The notes beneath the pieces were generated by a model. It was given only the letters and a program-made list of their open reading frames with translations, did not search any database and was not told the origin of the DNA. From assembly GCF_020009625.1 (NCBI RefSeq), contig NZ_JAIHLP010000002.1, positions 2,046,001 through 2,110,000 of the forward strand: a stretch of 64,000 nucleotides of DNA. Reading direction: 5' to 3'. This document shows positions 32,630 to 39,839 of this stretch, one piece after another. Positions within the stretch are counted from its first letter, which is position 1, and each line of letters begins with the position of its first letter. Position numbers and translations under genes: made by a program. The DNA is from Leifsonia poae. GTDB taxonomy: Bacteria; Actinomycetota; Actinomycetes; Actinomycetales; Microbacteriaceae.

Positions 32630-32636
32630 CCCCGGC

Positions 32637-33812
32637 TCAGCCCGGGAGCACGGCGACCCGGGGGTACGTGCCTGTCGCGGCCTCGGCGATCGCCTCGTCG
32701 ACATCGGCGAGAGGGAACGTCTTGCCGACCTGGGCGGCGAACGGGAAACGTGTCCACGACTCGCTGAGGAACCGCACCGCCTGCTCCAGGTGCCGCGGCG
32801 CGTAGTTGTGCACTCCGCGAACAGTGAGCAGCCGTCGCACCAGCTGCTCGGGGTCGAGGGCGATATCGGGGCCGGGCGAGACCGAGCCGACGAGGATGAG
32901 CGCGCCCCCGACGTCGACGGCCGCGAGCAGGGCGCGCACGGCCGCGGGCGCCCCCGAGAGCTCCAGCGCGACGGTCGGCGCGGCGCCGCGCCCGTCGGCG
33001 CGCACCAGAGCGGCGGCGAGGCCGAGCGGCGAATCGGCGGGGGATCGCGGATCAGAGACGGCGACGGCGCCGAAGGTCAGAGCCGTGTCGCGACGGGCCG
33101 GATCGGGATCGCTCACGACGACGCGGGCGCCGGCCTCGGTGGCCATCGCCACGGCGGTGAGACCGAGCATCCCGGCGCCGGCTACCAGCACCAGGGCACC
33201 CTCCAGCGTCGTGATCGCGGCCGCGGCCTCCAACGCCGCAGCCACGGTCGCCGTCGAGCACGACGCCGGAGCGAGCACGGTGGCGGGGATGTCGTCGGGC
33301 ACCGGCACCATCGGCGTGCCGTCGAGGATGTGCGCGTGGGTGGCGAATCCGCCGGAGAGCTCCCAACCGCGGCGCATCCGTTCGTGACCGTACTTCTGCA
33401 GGGTGAGGCATTTCTGGGGCAGCCCGCGACGGCACCGGACGCACCGCCCGCAGGGCACAGCCACCGACCAGACGATCCGCTCACCGAGCGCGATACGGTG
33501 CCCGTCGGTCGACTTGGCTCCGCCGCGGCCGAGCGCGACGACGCGCCCTACCTGCTCGTGCCCGAGGACCAGCGGCGTCGGCGCCGACCGGTGCCCGGAG
33601 ACGGTGTGCACATCGGAACCGCAGACCGTGGCGAGCTCGATCTCGACGAGGGCGTCGCCCGGCGACAGGCGCACTCCGGGAACAGCAACGGCCTCGTGCC
33701 GGTGCCCCTCGCCCGGCCACACCATCGCCGTCGCCGACGGGTAGACGCTGACCCCTTTGCCCGCGCGCGCCGGCGGTTCCAACACACGCGGGGTGACCGC
33801 CCGGACCGTCAC
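32637..33812 (-). CDS. Zinc alcohol dehydrogenase of the phosphonate operon (HpnZ-like)
   Basis: 391 residues, medium-chain zinc dehydrogenase. Catalytic zinc ligands: CGSDVHTVSG and GHEQVGRVV; structural zinc cysteines: CGRCVRCRRGLPQKC; coenzyme loop: VAGAGMLGLTAVAMA. It falls in the group described as proposed phosphonate-catabolism alcohol dehydrogenases (TIGR03366). The GTG start overlaps the stop of the PhnX-like gene (GTGA). Last gene of the operon, it likely handles the aldehyde or alcohol left after C-P cleavage; direction and substrate are inference. Confidence 0.87.
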   Translation of the reverse strand: MTVRAVTPRVLEPPARAGKGVSVYPSATAMVWPGEGHRHEAVAVPGVRLSPGDALVEIELATVCGSDVHTVSGHRSAPTPLVLGHEQVGRVVALGRGGAKSTDGHRIALGERIVWSVAVPCGRCVRCRRGLPQKCLTLQKYGHERMRRGWELSGGFATHAHILDGTPMVPVPDDIPATVLAPASCSTATVAAALEAAAAITTLEGALVLVAGAGMLGLTAVAMATEAGARVVVSDPDPARRDTALTFGAVAVSDPRSPADSPLGLAAALVRADGRGAAPTVALELSGAPAAVRALLAAVDVGGALILVGSVSPGPDIALDPEQLVRRLLTVRGVHNYAPRHLEQAVRFLSESWTRFPFAAQVGKTFPLADVDEAIAEAATGTYPRVAVLPG

Positions 33813-34714
33813 CGGAGGGCAGCGTCGGTGTCGAGGTCGGCGAGCGGGTCGGTGTCGAAACCGAGCAGGTCGAGCAAGTCTGCCACACTCGGGATGACGG
33901 CATCGGCGCCGGCGTCGTGCAGAGTGTCTTCGTCGTGGGCGCCCGTGAGCACACCGACGACGAGGCCGGCGCCGGCCGCAATGCCGGAGACGATGTCGCT
34001 CGCGGTGTCACCCACCACGACCATGCCTTCGACGCTGGTCGCGCCGGTGCGCAGCAGCGCCGTGAGCGGCAGGTCGGGGTAAGGGCGCCCCCGCCCGGCC
34101 TCGGCCGGGCTGAGAGTGACGTCGGCGAGGTCTTGCCAGCCGAGGGCCGCGAGCACCGCATCCTGGGTCGGGCGGGAGAAGCCGGTAGTCAGCGCCACCT
34201 TCACCCCGGCGGAGCGGAGGCGACGGATGAGGTCTTCCGCACCCGGGACGGCGCGCAGCCCTTCGCTGGCCGCGAGGGCGGCGTATGCGCTCTCGAACTC
34301 GGCGTTCGCGTGCTGCGCCTGGTCTTCGTCGTCGGTGAGGGCGCGGAACACGGCGATCTTCGACTGCCCCATCGTCTCGCGCACATAGTCGAGCGCGCTG
34401 ACGAGCTCCTCGGGGGTCTCACCGATTCCAGCCGCCTCGGCCGCGATCTCGAACGCGCGCACGACCAGGCCGTCATCGACGACCGTCGTCCCGGCCATAT
34501 CGAGCACGACGAGTTCGAGGTCGACGTCGAGCGGGTCGTGCTCCTCCTCTTCGTCGTCGTCATCGTCGGTGTCGTCCCACTCGTCGTCCGCCCCGGCTTC
34601 GGCGCTGTCGAGGTCGCTCGCGCCGTAGGCGCCGACCTCGTCATAGGGGGCGGCAGTGTCGAAGGTCGAAGCGTCGTCGAATTCTGAGGTGATGAGTCCA
34701 TCGCGCGTTGTCAT
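33809..34714 (-). CDS. PhnX-like phosphonoacetaldehyde hydrolase with acidic N-terminal extension
   Basis: 301 residues; family members are about 220. The catalytic part starts near residue 66: LVVLDMAGTT holds nucleophile D72 in the DxAGT form special to phosphonatases, K119 in ETMGQSKIAVFRAL matches the Schiff-base lysine of PhnX (MGLLKIDHVRAL), and GRGRPYPDLPL has Arg in place of the usual HAD lysine; VVVGDTASDIVSGIAAG closes the site. Residues 1-65 are extra and strongly acidic (DDEWDDTDDDDDEEEEHD). A good AAAGG ribosome site before ATG 34714 supports that long form. It cleaves the C-P bond of phosphonoacetaldehyde or a close relative (TIGR03351 group). Confidence 0.9.
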   Translation of the reverse strand: MTTRDGLITSEFDDASTFDTAAPYDEVGAYGASDLDSAEAGADDEWDDTDDDDDEEEEHDPLDVDLELVVLDMAGTTVVDDGLVVRAFEIAAEAAGIGETPEELVSALDYVRETMGQSKIAVFRALTDDEDQAQHANAEFESAYAALAASEGLRAVPGAEDLIRRLRSAGVKVALTTGFSRPTQDAVLAALGWQDLADVTLSPAEAGRGRPYPDLPLTALLRTGATSVEGMVVVGDTASDIVSGIAAGAGLVVGVLTGAHDEDTLHDAGADAVIPSVADLLDLLGFDTDPLADLDTDAALR

Positions 34715-34780
34715 GGTGCTGCCTTTCTGAGCGGTTCAACCGGGGATCGGTGGGTAGGGATGCGGGGGCGGGCCCAGCGG

Positions 34781-35938
34781 TCAGTCGCGGGCGGCACCGA
34801 CGGTCGCGAGCGCGCTGGACGATGACGAGAACAGGTCGTCGACGACGCGTTCGGCGAATCCGAGCCCGGTGGTCATCCCGATGCCGGTGGTCACCGAGAC
34901 GACGCGCACCTGCGGTGCCGGCGACGCGAGCAGGAACTCGTCCGGCGCCGAAGCGTAGACGCCCTGCCAGCGTTCGCGCACCCGGATGCGGTCGGTGCCG
35001 AAGAGCAGCCGCGCTTGGTCGAGGAGCGCGTCGAATGCGGCCTCCCGCTGGAACGGTGGAACGTCGTCACCGCGGTAGTGGGTGTCCCCGACGATCAGGC
35101 TGCCGTCGGGCCGCTGCGTGTACATCTGGTTCAGGTCGAGCGCCAGCAGCTCGGGATGCTCCTCCGCGAGCCGGTCCCGCAGGCCGGCCGCACTCGGTGT
35201 GCGCGCGAACCCGGAGTACCGGATGAGCGACCAGCCGGTGAACAGCGGCGCGCTCAACGGATGGTCGAGGTCCGCGTCGACGAGCATCATGTCGAGTCCG
35301 CACCGCCGGATGCCGGCCGCCTCCGCGATACCGGGGAACAGCTGGTCGACGTCGGCGTTGACCGCCACGACGACCGCATCCGCTGACACACGCCCGCGAG
35401 TCGTGTGCACGGCGCCCGTCTCCACGCCGACCACGGCGGTCTGCCAGAAGAAGTCGACGCCGTGCGCGTCGAGCCAACGGGCGATCGCGAGCGACGCCTC
35501 GCGCGGATCCACCTGCAGGTCGTGCGGGAGGAACGCGCCGCCGATCGCGACGCCGGGGCCGACTGGCACGCGCTCGCGCACCTCGTCGGCGGTGAGCATC
35601 CGCACATTGTGGCCGCCGCGCCGCTCCCGGAACTCGGCCAGCACGGCCAGTTCGTCGTCGGCCTGGGCCACCACGACGGTGCCGCTCTCGCGCAGCCAGA
35701 ACCCCACCTCGGGGGCCAGGGTGAGCCACAGTTCTCGGGCGAGTTCGGCGTACGCCCGGGCTTCGCCCTCCTGCCCCGTGAGACACAGATGCCCGAAGTT
35801 GCGCACGGAGGCGCCCCGGATGGTGGATGCGCGGTCGACGACCGCGACGCTCAGCCCGCGGCGCAGCGCGGCCACGGCGTGGCCGAGGCCGACGATCCCC
35901 GAGCCGACGATCGCGAGATCGTAGTGTTTCGTTCCCAT
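34781..35938 (-). CDS. FAD-dependent amine oxidoreductase of phosphonate breakdown (HpnW/PbfD-like)
   Basis: 385 residues of the DAO fold. FAD motif YDLAIVGSGIVGLGHAVAAL, then RGASVRNFGHLCLTGQ and the C-terminal VSVTTGIGMTTGLGFAERV match TIGR03364, the FAD oxidoreductases that travel with PhnX-like hydrolases instead of the transaminase PhnW. It would oxidise the amino group of an aminoethylphosphonate (possibly N-methylated or hydroxylated) to release phosphonoacetaldehyde-type product for the next gene. ATG 35938 follows AAGGAG; the ATG at 35956 has none. Located between the permease and hydrolase genes. Confidence 0.87.
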   Translation of the reverse strand: MGTKHYDLAIVGSGIVGLGHAVAALRRGLSVAVVDRASTIRGASVRNFGHLCLTGQEGEARAYAELARELWLTLAPEVGFWLRESGTVVVAQADDELAVLAEFRERRGGHNVRMLTADEVRERVPVGPGVAIGGAFLPHDLQVDPREASLAIARWLDAHGVDFFWQTAVVGVETGAVHTTRGRVSADAVVVAVNADVDQLFPGIAEAAGIRRCGLDMMLVDADLDHPLSAPLFTGWSLIRYSGFARTPSAAGLRDRLAEEHPELLALDLNQMYTQRPDGSLIVGDTHYRGDDVPPFQREAAFDALLDQARLLFGTDRIRVRERWQGVYASAPDEFLLASPAPQVRVVSVTTGIGMTTGLGFAERVVDDLFSSSSSALATVGAARD

Positions 35939-35975
35939 CCCCAACTCCTTGCTCATCGTTGTGCCCGTTCCGTGC

Positions 35976-37568
35976 TCATCGCAACGCCTTGCGCATCCAC
36001 ACCGCGATGCCCTCGACGACGAAAACCGTCGCCATGATCACCAGCACGAAGGCGAAGACTTCATTCCACGCGGAGACGCGGGAAGCGTTGTTCATGTAGA
36101 AGCCGATGCCGCCGCTGCCGACCACGCCGAGCACGGTCGCCGCCCGGATGTTGCTGTCGAACAGGTAGAAACTGTGACCGACGAAGGCCGGAACACTGGG
36201 CGGAACGGTCGCCGACGAGTACACCTGCAGCCGTCGGGCGCCGACAGCGGTGAGCGCGCGCTGCGGCCCGGCCGGCACCTCCTCGATCGAGTCGGCGAAC
36301 AGCTTGCCGAGCAGTCCGATGCCGCCGAACCCGAGGGCGACCACGGCGGCCGTCGGTCCGAGACCGGTGATGATGATCAGCACGATGGCGAGCACCAGCT
36401 CCGGAATGCCCCGGATTGCGACGAGCAGAACCCGGAAAGTTCCGCGGGTCGGTGCGTTTGGCGCCACGTTGCGCGCCGCCAGCGAGCCGATCACCAGCGA
36501 GAAGACCAGGCTGATGATCGTCGCGGCGAGCGCGATGAGCACGGTGTCGCGCATCGCCACTGCGATCTGCTCCACCGTGTACGGCTCGAAGGTCGGCGGC
36601 CAGAACGTGATCAGCGGCAGGTTCTTCCAGAAAGTCAGAAAGTCGCCCCAGTGCACCTGCGCCACGAAGAACGCACCGAACACCACCACCGCCGTCAGCC
36701 CCCAGCCCACGGCCGAGCGGATGCGCCGCTCGCCGCGACTGCGCGCCTTGCCGCCGCCGAGCATCCCCCGCCGCACGGTGGAAGAGATCAGCTCCATCAC
36801 CACGCAGAGCGCGAACATCACCAACGCGAGCGCCATCGCCGTGCGGTAGTCGAGCGTCGCGAGCGCCCGCCACATCTCGTATCCGAGACCGGCCACCCCG
36901 ACGTAACCGAGGATGATCGAGCCGCGCAGGTTGATGTCGTTGCGGTGCAGCACCGTGGCCACCCAGCTCGGCATCACCTGCGGCAGCACGCCCGAGAAGA
37001 ACTCCTGCGCTTTGCTGCCGCCGGCCGCCCGGATGGCCAGCCGAGGCCCCTCGTCGATCTGCTCGATCGCGTCGGCGAACAGCTTGGAGATCATCCCGAT
37101 CGAGTGGATGCCGATGGCCAGGATTCCGGGAAGCGTCCCGAGCGTGAACAGCACGGCGAAAACCATCGCGAGCACCACATCCGGGATGGACCGGGTGGCC
37201 ACCGTGAGGAAGCGGCCGATCCACTGGGCGGTGCGGTTGGGGCTCGTGTTCGAGGCCGCCAGGTAGGCGACCGGCACCGAGAGCACGGCGGCGAGCAGAG
37301 TGCCGAGCACCACCATCCCGAGCGTCTGCCCGATCGCCGGCCACAGCACCTCGGGGGGCGGGAACCGCAGCGGCACGATCCGGGCGAAGAACGCCTCGGC
37401 CTGCGGGATGCTGCGGCCAACCGTGTCGAAGCTGACCCCGAGCAGGGGGAAGGCGGCGACGCCGAGCGCCAGCAGGGCGAGCAGCACCACCACGGCCGCC
37501 ACGCGCGAGAACGACGGGCGCGGGCGCCGCGGAACGGCGCGACGGTCGTCGAACGGCAGGGAGACCAT
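35976..37568 (-). CDS. phnE: Phosphonate ABC permease, fused double PhnE
   Basis: 530 residues: two BPD permease units in one chain, about 20-270 and 285-528, each with six helices. Both carry the EAA loop: ISKLFADAIEQIDEGPRLAIRAAG in the first and LGKLFADSIEEVPAGPQRALTAVG in the second. The first half ends VGVAGLGYEMWRAL and the second VVGSGGIGFYMNNASR, typical PhnE strings. Most bacteria use one PhnE homodimer; here the fusion supplies the heterodimer. Its ATG overlaps the phnC stop by one base (TGATG). Confidence 0.92.
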   Translation of the reverse strand: MVSLPFDDRRAVPRRPRPSFSRVAAVVVLLALLALGVAAFPLLGVSFDTVGRSIPQAEAFFARIVPLRFPPPEVLWPAIGQTLGMVVLGTLLAAVLSVPVAYLAASNTSPNRTAQWIGRFLTVATRSIPDVVLAMVFAVLFTLGTLPGILAIGIHSIGMISKLFADAIEQIDEGPRLAIRAAGGSKAQEFFSGVLPQVMPSWVATVLHRNDINLRGSIILGYVGVAGLGYEMWRALATLDYRTAMALALVMFALCVVMELISSTVRRGMLGGGKARSRGERRIRSAVGWGLTAVVVFGAFFVAQVHWGDFLTFWKNLPLITFWPPTFEPYTVEQIAVAMRDTVLIALAATIISLVFSLVIGSLAARNVAPNAPTRGTFRVLLVAIRGIPELVLAIVLIIITGLGPTAAVVALGFGGIGLLGKLFADSIEEVPAGPQRALTAVGARRLQVYSSATVPPSVPAFVGHSFYLFDSNIRAATVLGVVGSGGIGFYMNNASRVSAWNEVFAFVLVIMATVFVVEGIAVWMRKALR

Positions 37569-38449
37569 CAGCCGGCGCGCTCCGCACCGGTGCCGGACGA
37601 CGGTGCGAGCACGGCATCCGCCAGCTCGCGCTCGGCCGCGGCGTCGAGCTCGTCGGAGAGCTCGCTCTCGATAACCGTGAGCTCGCTGGTCGTCGCCGCG
37701 ACGCGCCCGTAGATCTCCATCACCTGCTGCTTGTCCAACCCCTCGGTGGGGGTGTCGAGCACAACGCGGCCGTGCCGCAGCCCGACGATGCGGTCGCCCC
37801 AGCCGAGAGCGAGGTCCACCTGGTGCAGGCTGCAGATCACGGTCAGGCCGTTGTCGAGAGCGATCTCCCGGATGAGCGCCATCACCTGTTCGCTCGACTC
37901 GGGGTCGAGCGAGGCAACCGGCTCGTCCGCCAGCAGCACCTCGGGCTCTTGCATGAGCGCTCGCGCGATGGCGACCCGCTGCTGCTGCCCGCCCGACAGG
38001 GTGTCGGCGCGCTGGTAGGCCTTCGACTCCAGCCCCACGCGCTCGAGATGCTGCAGTGCGCGCCGGCGCAGGGCGGCCGGGTAGCTGAAGACGCCCAGTC
38101 GCGGACCGCGCAGCGTGGCGAGGGCTCCGGTGAGCACGTTCTCCACGACGGTGAGCGGGCCGACCAGCTCGAACTGCTGGAAGATGAAACCGACCCGGCT
38201 GCGAAGCGCTCGCAATGGCCGCTGGCGCAACGTGGCGACCGACTGGCCGAGAACCGTGACCGCACCGCGCGTCGGGGTCTCCAACCCGTCGAGGTGCCGC
38301 AGCAGAGTGGACTTCCCCGACCCGGACAGGCCGAGGAGCACCACGATCTCGCCCCGCGAGACCGTCAGCGACACATCGTCGAGTGCGGTCGTCTCTGCGA
38401 AAGTTTTGGTGACACCGCTCACCTCGACCACGCGCGCTGCTTCGCCCAT
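37568..38449 (-). CDS. phnC: Phosphonate ABC transporter ATPase
   Basis: 293 residues. Walker A LLGLSGSGKSTLLRHL, Q-loop FIFQQFELVG, signature DTLSGGQQQRVAIARAL, Walker B VLLADEPVASLDPES and H-loop SLHQVDLAL give a complete PhnC. The last 50 residues are an acidic extension (SELTVIESELSDELDAAAEREL) beyond the usual end. It drives uptake of phosphonates bound by PhnD. Separated from phnD by 197 bp that hold an intrinsic terminator, then coupled to phnE. Confidence 0.92.
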   Translation of the reverse strand: MGEAARVVEVSGVTKTFAETTALDDVSLTVSRGEIVVLLGLSGSGKSTLLRHLDGLETPTRGAVTVLGQSVATLRQRPLRALRSRVGFIFQQFELVGPLTVVENVLTGALATLRGPRLGVFSYPAALRRRALQHLERVGLESKAYQRADTLSGGQQQRVAIARALMQEPEVLLADEPVASLDPESSEQVMALIREIALDNGLTVICSLHQVDLALGWGDRIVGLRHGRVVLDTPTEGLDKQQVMEIYGRVAATTSELTVIESELSDELDAAAERELADAVLAPSSGTGAERAG

Positions 38450-38579
38450 TGTTTCCTGCCCTAGTTTTCCGCCCGAGAACCCGTGCCGTAACGCTAAAAG
38501 CCGGGTGCGACCGCCGCCGCAACGCCGGGTAACGGGAACATGAACGGCGTGCGGCTTGCTCGCGCCGCAGGCACACGAG

Positions 38580-38621
38580 AAAAGCCGCCGTCCGCTCCGG
38601 TCTCCCGGAGTGGACGGCGGC
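38580..38621 (-). terminator. Intrinsic terminator between phnD and phnC
   Basis: Read on the minus strand, a 17-bp stem (starting GCCGCCGTCCACTCCGG, one G-U pair) closes a 4-nt loop and is followed by TTTT (38580-38583). It lies 26 bp after the phnD stop and 130 bp before phnC, so most transcripts should end after phnD. Confidence 0.85.
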
Positions 38622-38646
38622 CTCGGTCAGAGCGCGCGGCGCGGGG

Positions 38647-39579
38647 CTACTTGGCCTCGCATTGGGGGGATTTGGTCACCGTGCAGATGTCGCGGATCTG
38701 GTCGTAGTACTTGTCGTCGACCGGGCTGAAGGCGAAGAACGTGTCTTTGAAGCCCTGCGAGTCGGCGTTCTTGATGCCGGCCTTCTGGATGTCGGCGATG
38801 GTGACGGTCGACAGCTTGTCGCTGAGGTCCTTCTTGATCTCATCGGGCAGCCCGTTGGCGTAGACCATCGGGGCGCCCGGAACCATCGTCTTGGCGACGA
38901 CCTTGAGACCGGACTGCGCCTCCACGGCTGAGTCCTCGGCGAAGCCCGCATCGCACTCGGCGCCCTGCGACACCTTGAGGGCCGATGCGTCGTGCTTGCC
39001 GGCGAAGACCGGCGTGATGTCCTTCGCCGGGTCGATGCCCGCCTTGAGCAGGTTGTAGGTCGGGAAGAGGTAGCCCGAGGTCGAGCTCGGGTCGACGAAG
39101 CAAACCTTCTTGCCCTTGAACCCGTCGAGCGAAGTGATCGACGAGTTCTTGGGAACGATCGCCTCGGAGTAGTAGCCGGGCTTCTGCCCCTCCTTGGTGA
39201 TGATGGAGGCGAACGGTGTGAGCTTGGCGCCGCCGTTGGCGGCGGTGACATACGTGAAGCCCGAGAAGCTCGCGACGTCGACCTGGCCGGCGATGGCCGC
39301 CTGGATGAGGGCGGTGTAGTCGCTCGACTCGCGGTACTCCACCTTCTTCCCGGTGATCTTCGCGATGTAGTCGGCGATCGGCTGGTAGTTGGACTGCGTG
39401 TTCACCGTGTCCGGGACGACGCCGAAGACCAGGGTGGAGGAGTCCTTCGCGAACGTTCCGGCGGAGGAGGCGGTGGCTCCGTCCGTGGAGTCCGCGTTGG
39501 CGGAACCGGTGCAAGCGGCCAGACCGAGCGACAGCACGAGGGCCGCGCCGACGGCGAGCGCCTTGGTGAGGGATTTCAT
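38647..39579 (-). CDS. phnD: Phosphonate-binding lipoprotein
   Basis: 310 residues. Lipoprotein signal LAVGAALVLSLGLAAC (lipidated Cys about 23), then the PhnD/SsuA-type periplasmic-binding fold: LVFGVVPDTVNTQSNYQPIADYI, VASFSGFTYVTAANGG, GKKVCFVDPSSTSGYLFPTYNLLKAG and CDAGFAEDSAVEA. It captures phosphonates outside the membrane and delivers them to PhnE. GAAAGG precedes ATG 39579. The operon order is phnD, phnC, phnE, oxidase, hydrolase, dehydrogenase. Pho-box-like repeats lie 76-176 bp upstream. Confidence 0.92.
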   Translation of the reverse strand: MKSLTKALAVGAALVLSLGLAACTGSANADSTDGATASSAGTFAKDSSTLVFGVVPDTVNTQSNYQPIADYIAKITGKKVEYRESSDYTALIQAAIAGQVDVASFSGFTYVTAANGGAKLTPFASIITKEGQKPGYYSEAIVPKNSSITSLDGFKGKKVCFVDPSSTSGYLFPTYNLLKAGIDPAKDITPVFAGKHDASALKVSQGAECDAGFAEDSAVEAQSGLKVVAKTMVPGAPMVYANGLPDEIKKDLSDKLSTVTIADIQKAGIKNADSQGFKDTFFAFSPVDDKYYDQIRDICTVTKSPQCEAK

Positions 39580-39654
39580 CGAAGACCTTTCGTAGGTGTG
39601 CGCCGGTGCGGCGCTGCTGCGTACGTCGGGTCACGGTATGAGGCTCCGGAGACA

Positions 39655-39687
39655 CCCTCGACAACCCCCGGTGACGCCCCGGTGAAC
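39655..39687 (-). promoter_or_regulatory. Pho-box-like direct repeats nearer phnD
   Basis: On the minus strand, three adjoining 11-nt units: GTTCACCGGGG, CGTCACCGGGG and a weaker GTTGTCGAGGG. The first two agree at 9 of 11 positions and match the GTTCACC-type direct repeats bound by PhoP in Streptomyces. TACCGT on the same strand at about 39634-39639 may be the phnD -10 box. Confidence 0.55.
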
Positions 39688-39733
39688 GGATCGCGAGGCG
39701 CGCGCCGACGGGGGCACGGCGCGTGGGCGCATC

Positions 39734-39755
39734 TTTCGTTGAACGACGGGTGAAC
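39734..39755 (-). promoter_or_regulatory. Second Pho-box-like repeat pair
   Basis: On the minus strand, GTTCACCCGTC directly followed by GTTCAACGAAA: two 11-nt units sharing GTTCA. It could act on the phnD operon or on the divergent gene at 39840. Confidence 0.55.
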
Positions 39756-39839
39756 TGGTGCTGGTCACGGGCACCCCGCGACTGCTAGCCTCGGTCTGCT
39801 CAGGCGGGTCGCGATGGTCGCGGCAAGGGGGGAACTGTT

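Larger units (their letters stand above)
30340..32636. other. Degraded region made of joined gene fragments
   Basis: About 2.3 kb in which nearly every frame is broken. In order: the tail-less DUF732-like lipoprotein (+), an N-terminal membrane-protein piece (-), a short LigD polymerase-domain piece (+) joined to unknown sequence, a complete small lipoprotein (-), the C-terminus of an amidase (-), a frameshifted start of a nitronate monooxygenase (-) and a 58-codon ORF (+). The intervals 30340-30536 and 31382-31578 show no gene. The mix of orientations and sudden family changes point to repeated deletions or recombination at an insertion hot spot. Confidence 0.7.

Noticed and set aside
30340..32636. 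Integrated element or prophage in the degraded region
   Set aside because: No integrase, transposase, terminal repeats, attachment duplication or tRNA target could be seen.
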